A stretch of DNA of 64,000 nucleotides from MR-S7 sp000400995 (GTDB lineage: Bacteria; Pseudomonadota; Gammaproteobacteria; Burkholderiales; Burkholderiaceae_C), in NCBI RefSeq assembly GCF_045291395.1, contig NZ_CP152342.1:4712001-4776000 (forward strand), in the 5' to 3' direction. The notes under the pieces were generated by a model, which was given only the letters and a program-made list of their open reading frames with translations, did no database searches and was not told the origin of the DNA. Below are positions 28,776-39,863 of this stretch, piece by piece. The first letter of the stretch is position 1; every line of letters begins with the position of its first letter. The translations under genes and the position numbers were made by a program.

Positions 28776-29734
28776 CCCAGCACCTGGCCGGGCTGCAGGG
28801 GAAACCCGCGCAGGAAGTCCGCAGCCGCCAGGCGCTTGCCTCCGGCACGCTGCAGCACGGTCAGGCGCAGCGCCGTGCCTTCGCCACAGGCCACGGTGAT
28901 GCCGTCGTCGTCTATATGCAAAATCTGGCCTTCGCGCTTGTCCAGCAAGCGCGGGCAGCTATCGATTTCGCAGCGCCATACCTTGATGGCGTCTGTGCCC
29001 AGTGCGGTGGATGCGCCAGGGAACGGGTCGAACGCGCGCACGCGCCGGGCGATCCGCGCCGCGTCCTGGCGCCAGTCGATGCTGCTCTCGGCCTTCTCGA
29101 TCTTGTGCGCGTAGGTCACGCCCTCGGCGGGCTGCGGCGTGGCGGCGAGGCCGCCGTGCGCGGCCTGCTCCAGCGCCTGCACGATGAGCCGCCCGCCCAT
29201 CTCCGCCAGCCGGTCGTGCAGCGTGGCCGTGGTGTCGGCGGGGGCGATGGCGGTCTTTTCCACGAGCAGCATGTCGCCCGTGTCCAGGCCGGCGTCCATC
29301 TGCATGATGGTCACGCCCGTCTCGGCGTCGCCGGCCTCGATGGCGCGGTGGATGGGCGCCGCGCCGCGCCAGCGCGGCAACAGGCTGGCGTGGATGTTGA
29401 GGCAGCCCAGGCGCGGGGCGTCGAGCACCCATTGCGGAAGGATCAGCCCGTAGGCGGCGACCACCATCGCGTCGGCCCCGGCGGCAGCGATGGCGGCCTG
29501 CGCGGCGGCGGCCTCGTCGGGGTACTTGCCGTCCAGGCGCAGGCTGCGCGGCTGGGCGACGGCGATGCCGTGCTCCAGCGCGCACTGCTTGACGGGCGAG
29601 GCCTGCAGCTTCATGCCGCGGCCGGCGGGCCGGTCGGGCTGGGTCAGCACCAGGGGAACGGTGAAGCCGGCGGCCAGGAGCCGCTCCAGGGCCACGCGCG
29701 CGAAATCGGGCGTGCCCGCGAAAATGACGTTCAT
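28772..29734 (-). CDS. fmt: Methionyl-tRNA formyltransferase
   Basis: Formylates the initiator methionyl-tRNA. 320 residues. Family blocks: start [47 protein letters not shown], the catalytic [20 protein letters not shown], and [17 protein letters not shown]. An insertion-like segment ([14 protein letters not shown], encoded by about 28915-28968) in the C-terminal OB domain is a copy of the dispersed repeat read in frame. ATG overlaps the stop of the lipoprotein gene upstream. Confidence 0.97.
   Translation of the reverse strand: MNVIFAGTPDFARVALERLLAAGFTVPLVLTQPDRPAGRGMKLQASPVKQCALEHGIAVAQPRSLRLDGKYPDEAAAAQAAIAAAGADAMVVAAYGLILPQWVLDAPRLGCLNIHASLLPRWRGAAPIHRAIEAGDAETGVTIMQMDAGLDTGDMLLVEKTAIAPADTTATLHDRLAEMGGRLIVQALEQAAHGGLAATPQPAEGVTYAHKIEKAESSIDWRQDAARIARRVRAFDPFPGASTALGTDAIKVWRCEIDSCPRLLDKREGQILHIDDDGITVACGEGTALRLTVLQRAGGKRLAAADFLRGFPLQPGQVLG
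28915..28968. repeat. Dispersed repeat copy inside fmt
   Basis: caaaatctggccttcgcgct, then tgtccagcaagcgcgggcag, then ctatcgat. It follows the same layout as the intergenic copies but has no in-frame stop in the fmt frame, so the gene stays open. It lies in the tRNA-binding C-terminal domain, where loops vary between species. Confidence 0.6.
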
Positions 29735-30216
29735 CGTGCCGGGTCCCGGTCGAAAGTGCGTTCGTCGGTGAACATGACGCGGCGCACCACGCCGGCCGGG
29801 TCGATGTGCACGTGGGCCTGGCGCGGGATGCCGTGTTCGAGGATGCGGTAGGTCCAGACGTCGCCCGTGAAGCGGGCCACGTGCTCCACGAGCGCGGGCG
29901 GACCGAAGCGCTGCAGCACGCTGGTGCGCGTGTCCTCGCCGTTGCGCAAGGACTGGAACGCCTCCAGCGTGAGCGCCTGCGTGACGCGTGCGAGGCGCTG
30001 CTGCGCGTCGAAGTCCAGGTGGTAGACCTGCTGCCCGGCGGGCTGGCGGCTGTAGACCAGGCGCTCGCCGCCGCCTGCGAGCGGCACCGCGAGCGTGGGG
30101 CGGCCCATGGCGCGTTCCACCTCGGCGCGGGGCGTGCCGGGCGCCTGCCACTCGGGCACGGCGCAACCCGCCACCAGCACGGTGGCCAGCATCAGGCTGG
30201 CCAGGCGCCTGGTCAT
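29731..30216 (-). CDS. Small BamE/SmpA-like lipoprotein
   Basis: 161 residues with lipobox LVAGC (Cys19). The body [20 protein letters not shown], with a G-x-P turn, then a repeat of the same idea in [19 protein letters not shown], suggests two BamE-type (SmpA/OmlA) modules. Such proteins help outer-membrane protein assembly, but this is not the canonical bamE and the role is unknown. Sits between def and fmt with 4-bp overlaps at both ends, so it is a fixed part of that operon. Confidence 0.75.
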   Translation of the reverse strand: MTRRLASLMLATVLVAGCAVPEWQAPGTPRAEVERAMGRPTLAVPLAGGGERLVYSRQPAGQQVYHLDFDAQQRLARVTQALTLEAFQSLRNGEDTRTSVLQRFGPPALVEHVARFTGDVWTYRILEHGIPRQAHVHIDPAGVVRRVMFTDERTFDRDPAR

Positions 30217-30725
30217 GCGCGCTCGGCCTGCTTCTGCTGCTTGAGCAGCTTGGTCTTGATGCGGTTGCGCTTGAGCGGCGAGAGGTATTCGACGAACACC
30301 TTGCCCATCAGGTGGTCCATCTCGTGCTGGATGCACACGGCCAGCAGGCCCTCGGCCTCGATCGTGCGGGGCTGGCCTTCGCGGTCCAGCGCGCGCACGT
30401 GCACGGCCGTCGAGCGTTCCACGCCGTCGTAGATGCCGGGCACGGACAGGCACCCTTCGTCGCCCACCTGCTTTTCATCGCTGGCCCAGGTGATCTCGGG
30501 GTTGATGAGAACCAATGGCGTATCGCGCTCCTCGGACACGTCGATCACCACGATGCGCTCGTGCACGTCCACCTGCGTGGCGGCCAGGCCGATGCCGTTG
30601 GCGTCGTACATGGTGGCGAGCATGTCGTCCAGCACGGCGCGCACGCGGTCGTCCACCGCTTTCACGGGCTGGGCCACCTTGTGCAGGCGCGGATCGGGGT
30701 AACAGAGAATGGGGAGAATGGCCAT
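30213..30725 (-). CDS. def: Peptide deformylase
   Basis: Removes the formyl group from new proteins. 170 residues with all three metal-site motifs: [17 protein letters not shown] (Cys ligand) and QHEMDHLMG (two His ligands and catalytic Glu). First gene of the operon def-lipoprotein-fmt-azlC-azlD. Divergent from the LysM-protein gene, with about 200 bp of shared upstream DNA. Confidence 0.98.
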   Translation of the reverse strand: MAILPILCYPDPRLHKVAQPVKAVDDRVRAVLDDMLATMYDANGIGLAATQVDVHERIVVIDVSEERDTPLVLINPEITWASDEKQVGDEGCLSVPGIYDGVERSTAVHVRALDREGQPRTIEAEGLLAVCIQHEMDHLMGKVFVEYLSPLKRNRIKTKLLKQQKQAERA

Positions 30726-30927
30726 GGCAGAGCGCTGAATATGTCGCTATTTTCGCCACTTTTGCCGGGGCTTGCAGTATGCCGGAGCAATAATCGTTGC
30801 CGAATCAAGGGCTTGAGCACAGAATCTCAAATGGTTTGTAACGTAGTGCGGCAGTTTCTTTTGTAAATCAATTAACTGCGCTGCCAGCGAGAGGGGCGTC
30901 TTTCACATGCATGACAAGAGGAACAAT

Positions 30928-32127
30928 ATGACGGCAGCCGCCCGCGTGCGCGCCACGGCCTTCAGCACGCTGGCCGTGCTGGCGGGGGCCCTGGCGGCCG
31001 GGGCGGTGCAGGCGCAGAACTATCCCATCACGCCCGCGCAGCGCGCCACGGCGCAGCAGGTGGCCTCGCGCGGCGTCCCCTTGTCCGAGCTGGCGCCCAA
31101 TGCGCCCGACACCTACGTGGTCCAGCGCGGCGACACGCTCTGGGGTATTTCCGGCATGTACCTCAAGCGCCCCTGGCGCTGGCCCGAGCTGTGGGGCATG
31201 AACCTGCAGTCCATTCCCAATCCGCACCTGATCTTTCCCGGCCAGACGCTGTATCTGGAGAAGGACGGCGGCTACGCGCGCCTGCGCACCAGCCCCGGCG
31301 GTAGCGGCGACGAGACGGTGCGCATTTCGCCCCGCACGCGTTCGGACAGTCTGGTGGGTACGGCGCTGCCTACGCTCAAGCCGCACCTGATCGAGCCTTT
31401 CCTCGTGCAGCCGCTGGTGGTGGACGAGTTGACGCTGGAGCAGGCGCCTCGCATCGTCGCCACGCGCGACGAGCGCGTGATCATGGGCAATGGCGACCGC
31501 GCCTATGTGCGCGGCGCGCAGGGCCATCCGCTGGAACTGGAGCCCGGCGTCCCGCGCCAATACCGCGTGTTCCGCAACGCCGTGGCCTTGAAGGACCCTG
31601 TGACGGGCGAAGTCCTGGGCTATGAGGCGCAGTACGTGGGCCGCGCGGAACTGGTGCGCAGTGAAACAACCGCAGCGGCACCGGACGATGCCTCCCGCGT
31701 GGAGGTCGTGCCTGCCACGGTCGACCTGAGCGGTGCCAAGGAAGAAATCCGCCTGGGCGACCGCCTGTTGCCCGCGCCGCGGCGCGGCTTCGTCAACTAT
31801 GTGCCGCGCGCGCCGCGGGAAGAGGTTGACGCGCGCGTGGTGTCGCTCTACGGCAGCACTACCGTGTCCAACGCGGCGCAGAACCAGGTCATCACCATCA
31901 ACCGCGGCACCGCCGACGGCATGGAGGCGGGCCACGTGCTTACGCTGCTGACCAAGGAGGAGCGCGTGCGCGACAAGACCGACAGCGAGCGCGCCATGAT
32001 CCGCCTGCCCAGCGAGGCCAACGGCCTGGCGATGGTGTTCCTCACCTTCGACCGCGTGTCCTACGCGCTGATCCTGCAGTCGCAGCGGCCCGTGCAGGTG
32101 GGCGACCGGCTGGTCAATCCCGAATAA
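30928..32127 (+). CDS. LysM peptidoglycan-binding periplasmic protein
   Basis: 399 residues from ATG 30928, chosen because agagga lies 6 bases upstream (an ATG at 30907 lacks one). A signal peptide ends at AVQAQ. One LysM domain (YVVQRGDTLWGISGMYLKRP, then WRWPELWGMN, ending PGQTLYL) binds peptidoglycan. A long C-terminal region of unknown function has a possible SH3-like part (VITINRGTADGMEAGHVLTL). In related genomes this gene stands before dprA and opposite def/fmt, as here. dprA starts 19 bp downstream. Confidence 0.9.
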   Translation: MTAAARVRATAFSTLAVLAGALAAGAVQAQNYPITPAQRATAQQVASRGVPLSELAPNAPDTYVVQRGDTLWGISGMYLKRPWRWPELWGMNLQSIPNPHLIFPGQTLYLEKDGGYARLRTSPGGSGDETVRISPRTRSDSLVGTALPTLKPHLIEPFLVQPLVVDELTLEQAPRIVATRDERVIMGNGDRAYVRGAQGHPLELEPGVPRQYRVFRNAVALKDPVTGEVLGYEAQYVGRAELVRSETTAAAPDDASRVEVVPATVDLSGAKEEIRLGDRLLPAPRRGFVNYVPRAPREEVDARVVSLYGSTTVSNAAQNQVITINRGTADGMEAGHVLTLLTKEERVRDKTDSERAMIRLPSEANGLAMVFLTFDRVSYALILQSQRPVQVGDRLVNPE

Positions 32128-32146
32128 TTTCCGCGCAGCCTGGAGC

Positions 32147-33307
32147 ATGCAGCGCGACGAACTCGCGGCCTGGCTGCGGCTGACCTTGGCCCCCGGGGTG
32201 GGCAACGGTGCGGCGCGTCGCCTGCTGGCCGCCTTCGGCCTGCCGCAGCGGATCTTTGCGCAGGACGAGCAGGCCTGGCAGGCCTGCGTGAGTGCCGCGC
32301 AGGCGCGCGCGCTGGCCACGCCGGCGCCGGAGTTGGACGCCCTGCTGGAGCGCACCTGGCAATGGCTGCAGGAGGGGCGCGCGCCCGCCGAGGGCCAGGC
32401 CGCGCGCGCCATCGTCACGCTGGGCGACGCCGCCTACCCGCCGGCCCTGCTGGCCACGGAAGACCCGCCGCTGCTGCTCTACCTGCTGGGCGCGCCGCGC
32501 TGCGTGCAGGCGCCGCATGCGTTCGCGCCTGCGGGCTGCCTGGCGATGGTGGGCAGCCGCAATCCCACGGCCCAGGGCGTGGACCATGCGCGGCAGTTCG
32601 CGCGGGCGCTGCGCGGTGCGGGCCTGTGCATCGTCTCCGGGCTGGCGCTGGGGGTCGATGCGGCCGCGCACGAGGGCGCGCTGCTGGATGCGGCCGAACC
32701 CGATCCGTCTACGCCCGCCACCATCGCCGTCGTCGGCACGGGGCTGGACCGGGTCTATCCGTCCCGCAATCGGGAGCTGGCGCACCGCATCGCGCGCCAC
32801 GGGCTGGTGGTCAGCGAATACCCGTTGGGCACGCCGCCGCTGCCGGCTAACTTTCCCAAGCGCAACCGCATCATCTCGGGCCTGTCGCAAGGCACGCTGG
32901 TGGTGGAGGCGGCGCTCGCCTCCGGCTCGCTGATCACCGCGCGCCTGGCGGCGGAGCAGGGGCGCGAGGTGTTCGCCATCCCCGGCTCCGTCCACGCGCC
33001 GCAGTCGCGCGGCTGCCATGCGCTGATCCGCCAGGGCGCGAAGCTGGTGGAAACCGCGCAGGACGTGCTGGAAGAGCTGCGCCTGCCGCCCGCAACGCCC
33101 GTGCCGGTCGCGCAGGAGCAGGCGCCACAGGCGCACGGCGACGCCGTGCTGCAGGCGCTGGGCTTCGACCCCATGGGGGTGGACGCACTGGGCGCGCGCA
33201 CCGGCCTGGATGCCGCCGCGCTGCAGGTGCGCCTGCTGGAGCTGGAGCTGGACGGCCAGGTGGCGCGCCTGCCGGGCGGCTTGTTCCAGCGGATGGGGCG
33301 TGCCTGA
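32147..33307 (+). CDS. dprA: DNA-processing protein A
   Basis: DprA loads RecA on incoming single-stranded DNA during natural transformation. 386 residues: N-terminal helical domain (LAPGVGNGAARRLLAAFGLP), Rossmann-like core with the DNA-binding pocket (AMVGSRNPTAQG, SGLALGVDAAAHEGAL, TGLDRVYPSRN, SEYPLGTPPLPANFPKRNRI, VVEAALASGSLITA, VFAIPGS), and a C-terminal winged helix. Complete and apparently functional. The type IV pilin gene 8 kb away is also relevant to competence. Confidence 0.97.
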   Translation: MQRDELAAWLRLTLAPGVGNGAARRLLAAFGLPQRIFAQDEQAWQACVSAAQARALATPAPELDALLERTWQWLQEGRAPAEGQAARAIVTLGDAAYPPALLATEDPPLLLYLLGAPRCVQAPHAFAPAGCLAMVGSRNPTAQGVDHARQFARALRGAGLCIVSGLALGVDAAAHEGALLDAAEPDPSTPATIAVVGTGLDRVYPSRNRELAHRIARHGLVVSEYPLGTPPLPANFPKRNRIISGLSQGTLVVEAALASGSLITARLAAEQGREVFAIPGSVHAPQSRGCHALIRQGAKLVETAQDVLEELRLPPATPVPVAQEQAPQAHGDAVLQALGFDPMGVDALGARTGLDAAALQVRLLELELDGQVARLPGGLFQRMGRA

Positions 33308-33308
33308 A

Positions 33309-33400
33309 AAAGTGAGCGGCTTGCGCTTGCTATGCAAGGGTTTCAGGGTATTTTCGCGCTGAAACCCGTTGCTGAAAAGCGCAACCAGCTATGGTTTTTG
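33309..33400. repeat. Dispersed repeat between convergent dprA and argC, containing a hairpin
   Basis: Outer parts gtgagcggcttgcgcttgct and gaaaagcgcaaccagctatg resemble the dispersed element. The inner part holds a 9-bp inverted repeat (gggtttcag 33338-33346, ctgaaaccc 33359-33367). Likely acts as a terminator for both genes. Confidence 0.6.
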
Positions 33401-33402
33401 CG

Positions 33403-34314
33403 TTACAGCCCCAGCATCAGCCTGAGGTTCTGCACCGCAGCGCCGCTGGCGCCCTTGCCCAGGTTGTCCAGGCGCGCCACGGCCACGGCCTGGCCCGCGT
33501 CCTCGTTGCCGAACACGCGGATCTCCAGCTGGTTGGTGTTCTTCAGCGCGACCGCGTCCAGCTTGCCCGATGCGGGCGCCTCTTCCACCGTGACCCATTC
33601 GCTGCCTGCGTAGTGCTGTGCATAGATGTCCTGCAGCTTGGCGAGCGTGGGACGGCCGGGCAGCAGATCCAGATGCAGCGGCAGCTCGACCAGCATGCCC
33701 TGGTCGAAATTGCCCACGGCGGGCATGAAGATGGGCCGGCGCGTGAGCCGGCCGTAGCGCACGATCTCTGGCAGGTGCTTGTGCTGCAGGCCCAGCGCAT
33801 ACAGCTCGTAGGCCGGCGCGCCGCCCGCTTCGTACGCCTCGATCATCTGGCGGCCGCCGCCCGAGTAGCCGCTGACGGCGGGCAGGGTCACGGGGTAGTC
33901 CGGCGGCAGCACGCCCGCGTCGACCAGGGGGCGCAGCAGGGCGATCGCGCCCGTGGAATAGCAGCCGGGGTTGGCCACGCGTTCGGCCTGCTGCACGGCG
34001 GCGCGCTGATCGCGCGACAGCTCGGGAAAACCGAAGGTCCAGCCCTCGGCCACGCGGTGGGCGGTGCTGGCGTCGATGATGCGGGGCTTCTTGCCAGGCA
34101 GGCTGTCGATGAGCGCCACGGACTCGCGCGCGGCGTCGTCGTGCAGGCACAGGATGACCAGGTCCACGCCGGCCATCAGGGCGCGCTTGGCGTCGGCATC
34201 CTTGCGCAGCTCGGGCGCGATGCTGACCAGCTCGACCTGCGGCATGGCCTGCAGGCGCTCGCGAATCTGCAGGCCCGTGGTGCCTGCCTCGCCATCGATA
34301 AAGACCTTGGGCAT
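33403..34314 (-). CDS. argC: N-acetyl-gamma-glutamyl-phosphate reductase, short type
   Basis: Third step of arginine synthesis: NADPH-dependent reduction of N-acetylglutamyl phosphate. 303 residues, the shorter type-2 ArgC. N-terminal [20 protein letters not shown] (nucleotide binding), active-site cysteine in [16 protein letters not shown], then the [12 protein letters not shown] block. Convergent with dprA and divergent from sucC. Confidence 0.96.
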   Translation of the reverse strand: MPKVFIDGEAGTTGLQIRERLQAMPQVELVSIAPELRKDADAKRALMAGVDLVILCLHDDAARESVALIDSLPGKKPRIIDASTAHRVAEGWTFGFPELSRDQRAAVQQAERVANPGCYSTGAIALLRPLVDAGVLPPDYPVTLPAVSGYSGGGRQMIEAYEAGGAPAYELYALGLQHKHLPEIVRYGRLTRRPIFMPAVGNFDQGMLVELPLHLDLLPGRPTLAKLQDIYAQHYAGSEWVTVEEAPASGKLDAVALKNTNQLEIRVFGNEDAGQAVAVARLDNLGKGASGAAVQNLRLMLGL

Positions 34315-34465
34315 GGGGTGCTCCTCTTCGGTAGTACGTAATGGCCGCCATGGATATGGTGCGCCGCAGCATGATACATTTACCGGCTGCCAGTCCCGAG
34401 CCTGCGGTCAGCTTGAGCGTTTCGGCGGCAACGGGTCAACCCATCCTTCCCCTGAGAGAGACCTC

Positions 34466-35626
<1,161 letters not shown>

Positions 35627-35643
35627 GCCCTGGAGAGCAGAAC

Positions 35644-36537
35644 ATGTCGATTTACATCAACAAAGACACCAAGGTCATCACCCAGGGCATCACCGGCAAG
35701 ACCGGCCAGTTCCACACGGAAAAGTGCCAGGAATACGCGAACGGCAAGAACTGCTTCGTCGCCGGCGTGAACCCCAAGAAGGCGGGCGAGTCGATCTTCA
35801 ACATTCCGATCTACGCATCGGTGAAGGACGCCGCCAAGGAAACCGGTGCCACCGTTTCCGTGATCTACGTGCCGCCCGCGGGCGCCGCCGCCGCGATCTG
35901 GGAAGCCGTGGAAGCCGACCTTGACCTGGCCATCTGCATCACCGAAGGCATCCCCGTGCGCGACATGCTCGAAGTGCGCAACAAGATGAAGGCCAAGGAA
36001 GCCGCCGGCGGCAAGAAGACCCTGCTGCTGGGCCCCAACTGCCCCGGCCTGATCACGCCCGACGAGATCAAGATCGGCATCATGCCCGGCCACATCCACA
36101 AGAAGGGCCGCGTGGGCGTGGTGTCGCGCTCCGGCACGCTGACCTATGAAGCCGTGGCACAGCTCACCGAGCTGGGCATCGGCCAGTCGAGCGCCGTGGG
36201 CATCGGCGGCGACCCGATCAACGGCCTCAAGCACATCGACGTGATGAAGGCCTTCAACGACGATCCCGACACCGACGCCGTCATCATGATCGGCGAAATC
36301 GGCGGCCCCGACGAAGCCGAGGCCGCCCGCTGGTGCAAGGCCAACATGAAGAAGCCCATCGTCGGCTTCATCGCCGGTGTCACCGCGCCTCCCGGCAAGC
36401 GCATGGGCCACGCCGGCGCGCTGATCTCCGGCGGCGCCGACACGGCCGATGCCAAGCTGGCCATCATGGAAGAGTGCGGTTTCACCATTACCCGCAACCC
36501 GTCCGAGATGGGCCGCCTGCTCAAGGGCCTGCTGTAA
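35644..36537 (+). CDS. sucD: Succinyl-CoA synthetase alpha subunit
   Basis: 297 residues; partner of SucC. CoA-binding N-terminal domain ([27 protein letters not shown]), the middle [10 protein letters not shown], and the phosphohistidine loop [14 protein letters not shown]. Starts 17 bp after sucC, so one operon. Confidence 0.98.
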   Translation: MSIYINKDTKVITQGITGKTGQFHTEKCQEYANGKNCFVAGVNPKKAGESIFNIPIYASVKDAAKETGATVSVIYVPPAGAAAAIWEAVEADLDLAICITEGIPVRDMLEVRNKMKAKEAAGGKKTLLLGPNCPGLITPDEIKIGIMPGHIHKKGRVGVVSRSGTLTYEAVAQLTELGIGQSSAVGIGGDPINGLKHIDVMKAFNDDPDTDAVIMIGEIGGPDEAEAARWCKANMKKPIVGFIAGVTAPPGKRMGHAGALISGGADTADAKLAIMEECGFTITRNPSEMGRLLKGLL

Positions 36538-36633
36538 TCCCACCGCCGCCCGGGCGCCTGCGCCCGGGTTACGCAGAATTACGCACGCGCGAGAGGGCCT
36601 GCTCTCTCTACACTGTCGGTTCCAACACAAAAG

Positions 36634-36668
36634 AAACGCCAGCTTGGACATCCAGGCTGGCGTTTTCG
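36634..36668 (+). terminator. Strong hairpin terminator between sucD and terC
   Basis: aaacgccagcttgga (36634-36648) pairs with tccaggctggcgttt (36651-36665, one wobble), followed by T residues. Only 22 bases separate it from the terC start. It either ends sucCD transcription or acts as an attenuator in the terC leader. A weaker GC hairpin (cccgggcg/cgcccggg) lies at 36549-36568. Confidence 0.75.
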
Positions 36669-36689
36669 ATTCATAACACTGGAGCCATC

Positions 36690-37373
36690 ATGGAGTACCT
36701 GAGCAATGCCGATTTCTGGATCGGCCTGGTGAAGATCGTCTGGATCAACATCATTCTTTCCGGCGACAACGCCGTCGTCATCGCCCTGGCAGCACGCTCG
36801 CTGCCTCCCGAGCAGCAGAAGAAGGCCGTCATGTTCGGCTCCGGCGCGGCCGTGGTGCTGCGCATTGTGCTCACCGTCGTGGCCGCCAAGCTGCTGGAGC
36901 TGTCCTTCCTGCAGATCGTGGGCGGCCTGCTGCTGCTGTGGATCGGCTACCAGCTGCTGACCGGCGAGGAGGACGAGGACGGCGAATCCAAAGGCACCGG
37001 CACCATGTTCGCTGCCATCCGTACCATCCTGATCGCAGATCTCGTGATGAGCCTGGACAACGTGATCGCCGTTGCCGCTACTGCCCAGGGCGACATGCTG
37101 CTGCTGATCCTGGGCCTGGCCATCAGCATTCCGCTGGTCATCTTCGGCTCCACGCTCATGATCAAGCTCATGGACCGCTTCCCCGTCATCGTCACGCTGG
37201 GCGCGGCCCTGATCGGCTGGGTGGGCGGCGAAACCATCGTGCACGACAACGTGCTGCACGACTACGCCATCGGCCACCCCTGGCTGCACTATGTGGCGGC
37301 TGCGGCCGGTGCGGTCCTGGTTGTGGCGGTGGGCAAATGGATGAATTCCCGCGGCGAAGTCCAGCGGGCGTAA
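36690..37373 (+). CDS. TerC/Alx-family integral membrane protein
   Basis: 227 residues, seven or so helices. Family motifs NIILSGDNAVVIALAARSLP and LIADLVMSLDNVIAVAATAQ hold the conserved membrane Asp/Asn residues. Acidic loop GEEDEDGESK between the repeats. TerC proteins are linked to manganese export and tellurium resistance. Ribosome site ggag before ATG 36690. Paralogue of the riboswitch-controlled gene at 53749-54513, but no riboswitch-like sequence precedes this one. Confidence 0.93.
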   Translation: MEYLSNADFWIGLVKIVWINIILSGDNAVVIALAARSLPPEQQKKAVMFGSGAAVVLRIVLTVVAAKLLELSFLQIVGGLLLLWIGYQLLTGEEDEDGESKGTGTMFAAIRTILIADLVMSLDNVIAVAATAQGDMLLLILGLAISIPLVIFGSTLMIKLMDRFPVIVTLGAALIGWVGGETIVHDNVLHDYAIGHPWLHYVAAAAGAVLVVAVGKWMNSRGEVQRA

Positions 37374-37508
37374 TGCACTCCGCGCGTCAGCGGATGGCGT
37401 GACAAAAATGGTAGATTGAAGCCGGCCCCCGGCCGTTTCAGGGTGCGCGCGCCTCGGCGCGTGAATTGCTAGCCAGGCAGGTTTTCCAACAGCTCGGCGG
37501 TCGGTGCA

Positions 37509-39008
37509 ATGGCCAAGACAAGGGCTCTTTCGCAGAAAGTGCGTCCAGGGTGGGGGTGGGCCTTGGCAGCCGCTTGCCTGTTCGTATTGGCGGGAGGGCT
37601 GCTGCTGTGGCAGGAATGGCGTTGGGCGTTGCTGGGATGCGTACTGGCGTTGTGCCTGTTGGGCGCATGGGCCTCCGGCCAGCGGAAGGCCGGGCAACGT
37701 CCATCGTCCCGTAGTGCTGCGGCGCATGCGAGGCGGTACCAGCGAGGCATGGCCTTGCAGGAACAAGGGCGGTTGGAAGAGGCGTTCGGCCTCTTTCGCC
37801 ATCTGCCGACAACTCCTGAACTGCTGCAGAGCTTGTGCATGCTGGCAGGAGGCTTCGAGCGTCAGCGGGACCTGGGCAAGGCCCGCAAGGTGTTCAAGCA
37901 TGTGCTCCAGCGCGATGCGAATCACGAAGCAGCCAGGACAGGCCATCAGCGTGCCAAGGATATCCAGCACGCCCTGCGTGCCCTTCAAGCACCGGCAGTG
38001 CAAGCCCTGCCGAGCAGTGGTTCAGCACTGCTTCCACGCCTGGGCCCTTACCAACCGGAATGCATCCTGGGCCGAGGCGCGATGGGGGCGGTCTACCTCG
38101 CGCGCGATCCTGCGACAGGGCAGGAGCTCGCCCTCAAGACTCTGTCGCTGGGCCAGGAGTTCGAAGGCACCGCGCTGGACGAGGCGCGCCAGCGGTTCTT
38201 TCGCGAGGCCGCTGCAGCGGGTCGTTTGCAGCATCCGTGCATCGTGCGCATCCACGACAGTGGCGACGCGCAGGGCGTGGCCTACATAGCCATGGAGCGG
38301 CTGCAGGGGCAGGACCTGTCCGCTGCCTGTGCGCCGGGCCGCTTGCTGCCGGTGCGGCAAGTGTTGGGTATCGCTGATCGCATTGCCGAGGCGCTGGACT
38401 ATGCCCATGCGCACCAGGTGATCCACCGTGACATTAAGCCCGCCAACATCATGTTCGATGCAGCGACGGACACGGTCAAAGTCATGGATTTCGGTATCGC
38501 CCGCATCACCGATGGCCACAAGACCCGCACGGGCCTGGTACTGGGCACACCCAGCTTCATGCCGCCCGAGCAATTGATGGGACAAGCCGTGGATGGGCGT
38601 TCCGACCTGTATGCGTTGGGCGTCACCTTGTTCCAATTGCTCACGGGCACTCTGCCACTGCGGGGGCGCACCATGGCAGAGCTGATGCAGCGCATCGTCC
38701 ACGAGCCCGCTCCCAACCTGCGCGACGTGCGCCCGGAATTGCCGCCGGCTCTGGCGGCCGTCGTGGCGCGCTTGCTGGCCAAGGCGCGCGAGGACCGGTA
38801 TGAGACCGGCGCCGAGCTGGCGCAGGATCTGCGCGCCTGCGAAACGTACTTGCCTGAACAGATAACCCGTGGAGCAGCCGAAAGCCTCGTCTATGATGCG
38901 AATTCCGATGCACCGGGCGATGCCATGGCCGATTTCCAGCAGACGATCATGGACCCGTCCTCCCCACCCGGCCCCTCATCGCGCGGCAGGTTTTCGGATG
39001 TTCTATGA
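37509..39008 (+). CDS. Membrane-anchored Ser/Thr protein kinase (Hanks type)
   Basis: 499 residues. Two N-terminal membrane helices (about 15-57), a TPR-like helical segment (RGMALQEQGRLEEAFGLFRH and RQRDLGKARKVFKHVLQRDA), then a complete kinase domain from about 180. Glycine loop LGRGAMGAVYLARD, Lys in LALKTLSLG, catalytic loop HRDIKPANIMFD, DFGIARITD, activation segment ending GTPSFMPPEQL. All catalytic residues are present. Here the membrane helices come before the kinase and there are no PASTA repeats. Next gene is its phosphatase, overlapping by 4 bp. Confidence 0.95.
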   Translation: MAKTRALSQKVRPGWGWALAAACLFVLAGGLLLWQEWRWALLGCVLALCLLGAWASGQRKAGQRPSSRSAAAHARRYQRGMALQEQGRLEEAFGLFRHLPTTPELLQSLCMLAGGFERQRDLGKARKVFKHVLQRDANHEAARTGHQRAKDIQHALRALQAPAVQALPSSGSALLPRLGPYQPECILGRGAMGAVYLARDPATGQELALKTLSLGQEFEGTALDEARQRFFREAAAAGRLQHPCIVRIHDSGDAQGVAYIAMERLQGQDLSAACAPGRLLPVRQVLGIADRIAEALDYAHAHQVIHRDIKPANIMFDAATDTVKVMDFGIARITDGHKTRTGLVLGTPSFMPPEQLMGQAVDGRSDLYALGVTLFQLLTGTLPLRGRTMAELMQRIVHEPAPNLRDVRPELPPALAAVVARLLAKAREDRYETGAELAQDLRACETYLPEQITRGAAESLVYDANSDAPGDAMADFQQTIMDPSSPPGPSSRGRFSDVL

Positions 39009-39811
39009 AAGCTCTGCCCCAGTTGAGTTACGAGTTCCACGCATTGACGGACACCGGGCGCGTGCGCTCGAACAATGAAGATGCGGTAGCCATCGACGAA
39101 TCGGCCCAACTGGCCATCTTGGCCGATGGCATGGGCGGCTACAACGCCGGCGAAGTGGCCAGCGGCATGGCCACCACCTACATCGGCACGGAGATGGCCC
39201 GCTGGCTGCAGGAGCAAGGCACGAATGCCGATGCTGCCGACGTGCGCCGAGCCATGGAAGCCTGCGTGGACAACGCCAATCACGCTATCCTGGGTGCATC
39301 GCTGGCCAACCCTCAATACATGGGCATGGGCACCACCTTGGTCGTGGCGGTGTTCCTTGGTGACCGCCTGATCCTGGGCCACGTAGGCGACTCGCGCTGC
39401 TATCGGTTGCGCGCAGGCGTGCTGAAGCAGATCACGCGGGACCACTCCTGGCTGCAGGAGCAGATCGACGCGGGCCTTCTCACCCCAGAGGAGGCTGCGA
39501 GATCAGGCCAGCGCAACCTTGTCACGCGAGCGTTGGGCGTGGAAGGCACGGTGCACATCGAGGTCAACGAATTCGCGGTGGAGCAGCAGGACCTGTTCAT
39601 CCTGTGTTCGGACGGCCTGACCGATATGGTGGACGACGATGACCTTGCCGCCATTGCCCGCCAAGCCATTCCATTGAAGGACAAGGCACAGCGCATGATC
39701 GACCTGGCCAATGCCTTGGGCGGGCGCGACAACATCAGCGTGCTGCTGGTGCGGACATCCGCGCCCGGCGGAAAACGCGGACTGATGTCCCGGCTGCTTC
39801 GCGCGCCGTGA
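39005..39811 (+). CDS. PP2C-family Ser/Thr phosphatase
   Basis: 268 residues. Metal-binding motifs in order: RSNNEDAVAID, LADGMGGYNAGEVAS, GHVGDSRCYRLRAG, LFILCSDGLTDMVDDDD and GGRDNISVLLV. A cytoplasmic PstP/Stp-type enzyme that would reverse the upstream kinase. The ATG overlaps the kinase stop (ATGA). Confidence 0.96.
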   Translation: MKALPQLSYEFHALTDTGRVRSNNEDAVAIDESAQLAILADGMGGYNAGEVASGMATTYIGTEMARWLQEQGTNADAADVRRAMEACVDNANHAILGASLANPQYMGMGTTLVVAVFLGDRLILGHVGDSRCYRLRAGVLKQITRDHSWLQEQIDAGLLTPEEAARSGQRNLVTRALGVEGTVHIEVNEFAVEQQDLFILCSDGLTDMVDDDDLAAIARQAIPLKDKAQRMIDLANALGGRDNISVLLVRTSAPGGKRGLMSRLLRAP

Positions 39812-39863
39812 GCCTGAAACTTGCTTTTGTTTCCGAATAATTGGCTGCAGAAGGAAAAAGAAC

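Noticed and set aside
36541..36690. A second yybP-ykoY riboswitch before the first terC gene
   Set aside because: There is no ggggagta motif or matching 3' aagacct strand; only hairpins and a terminator are present.
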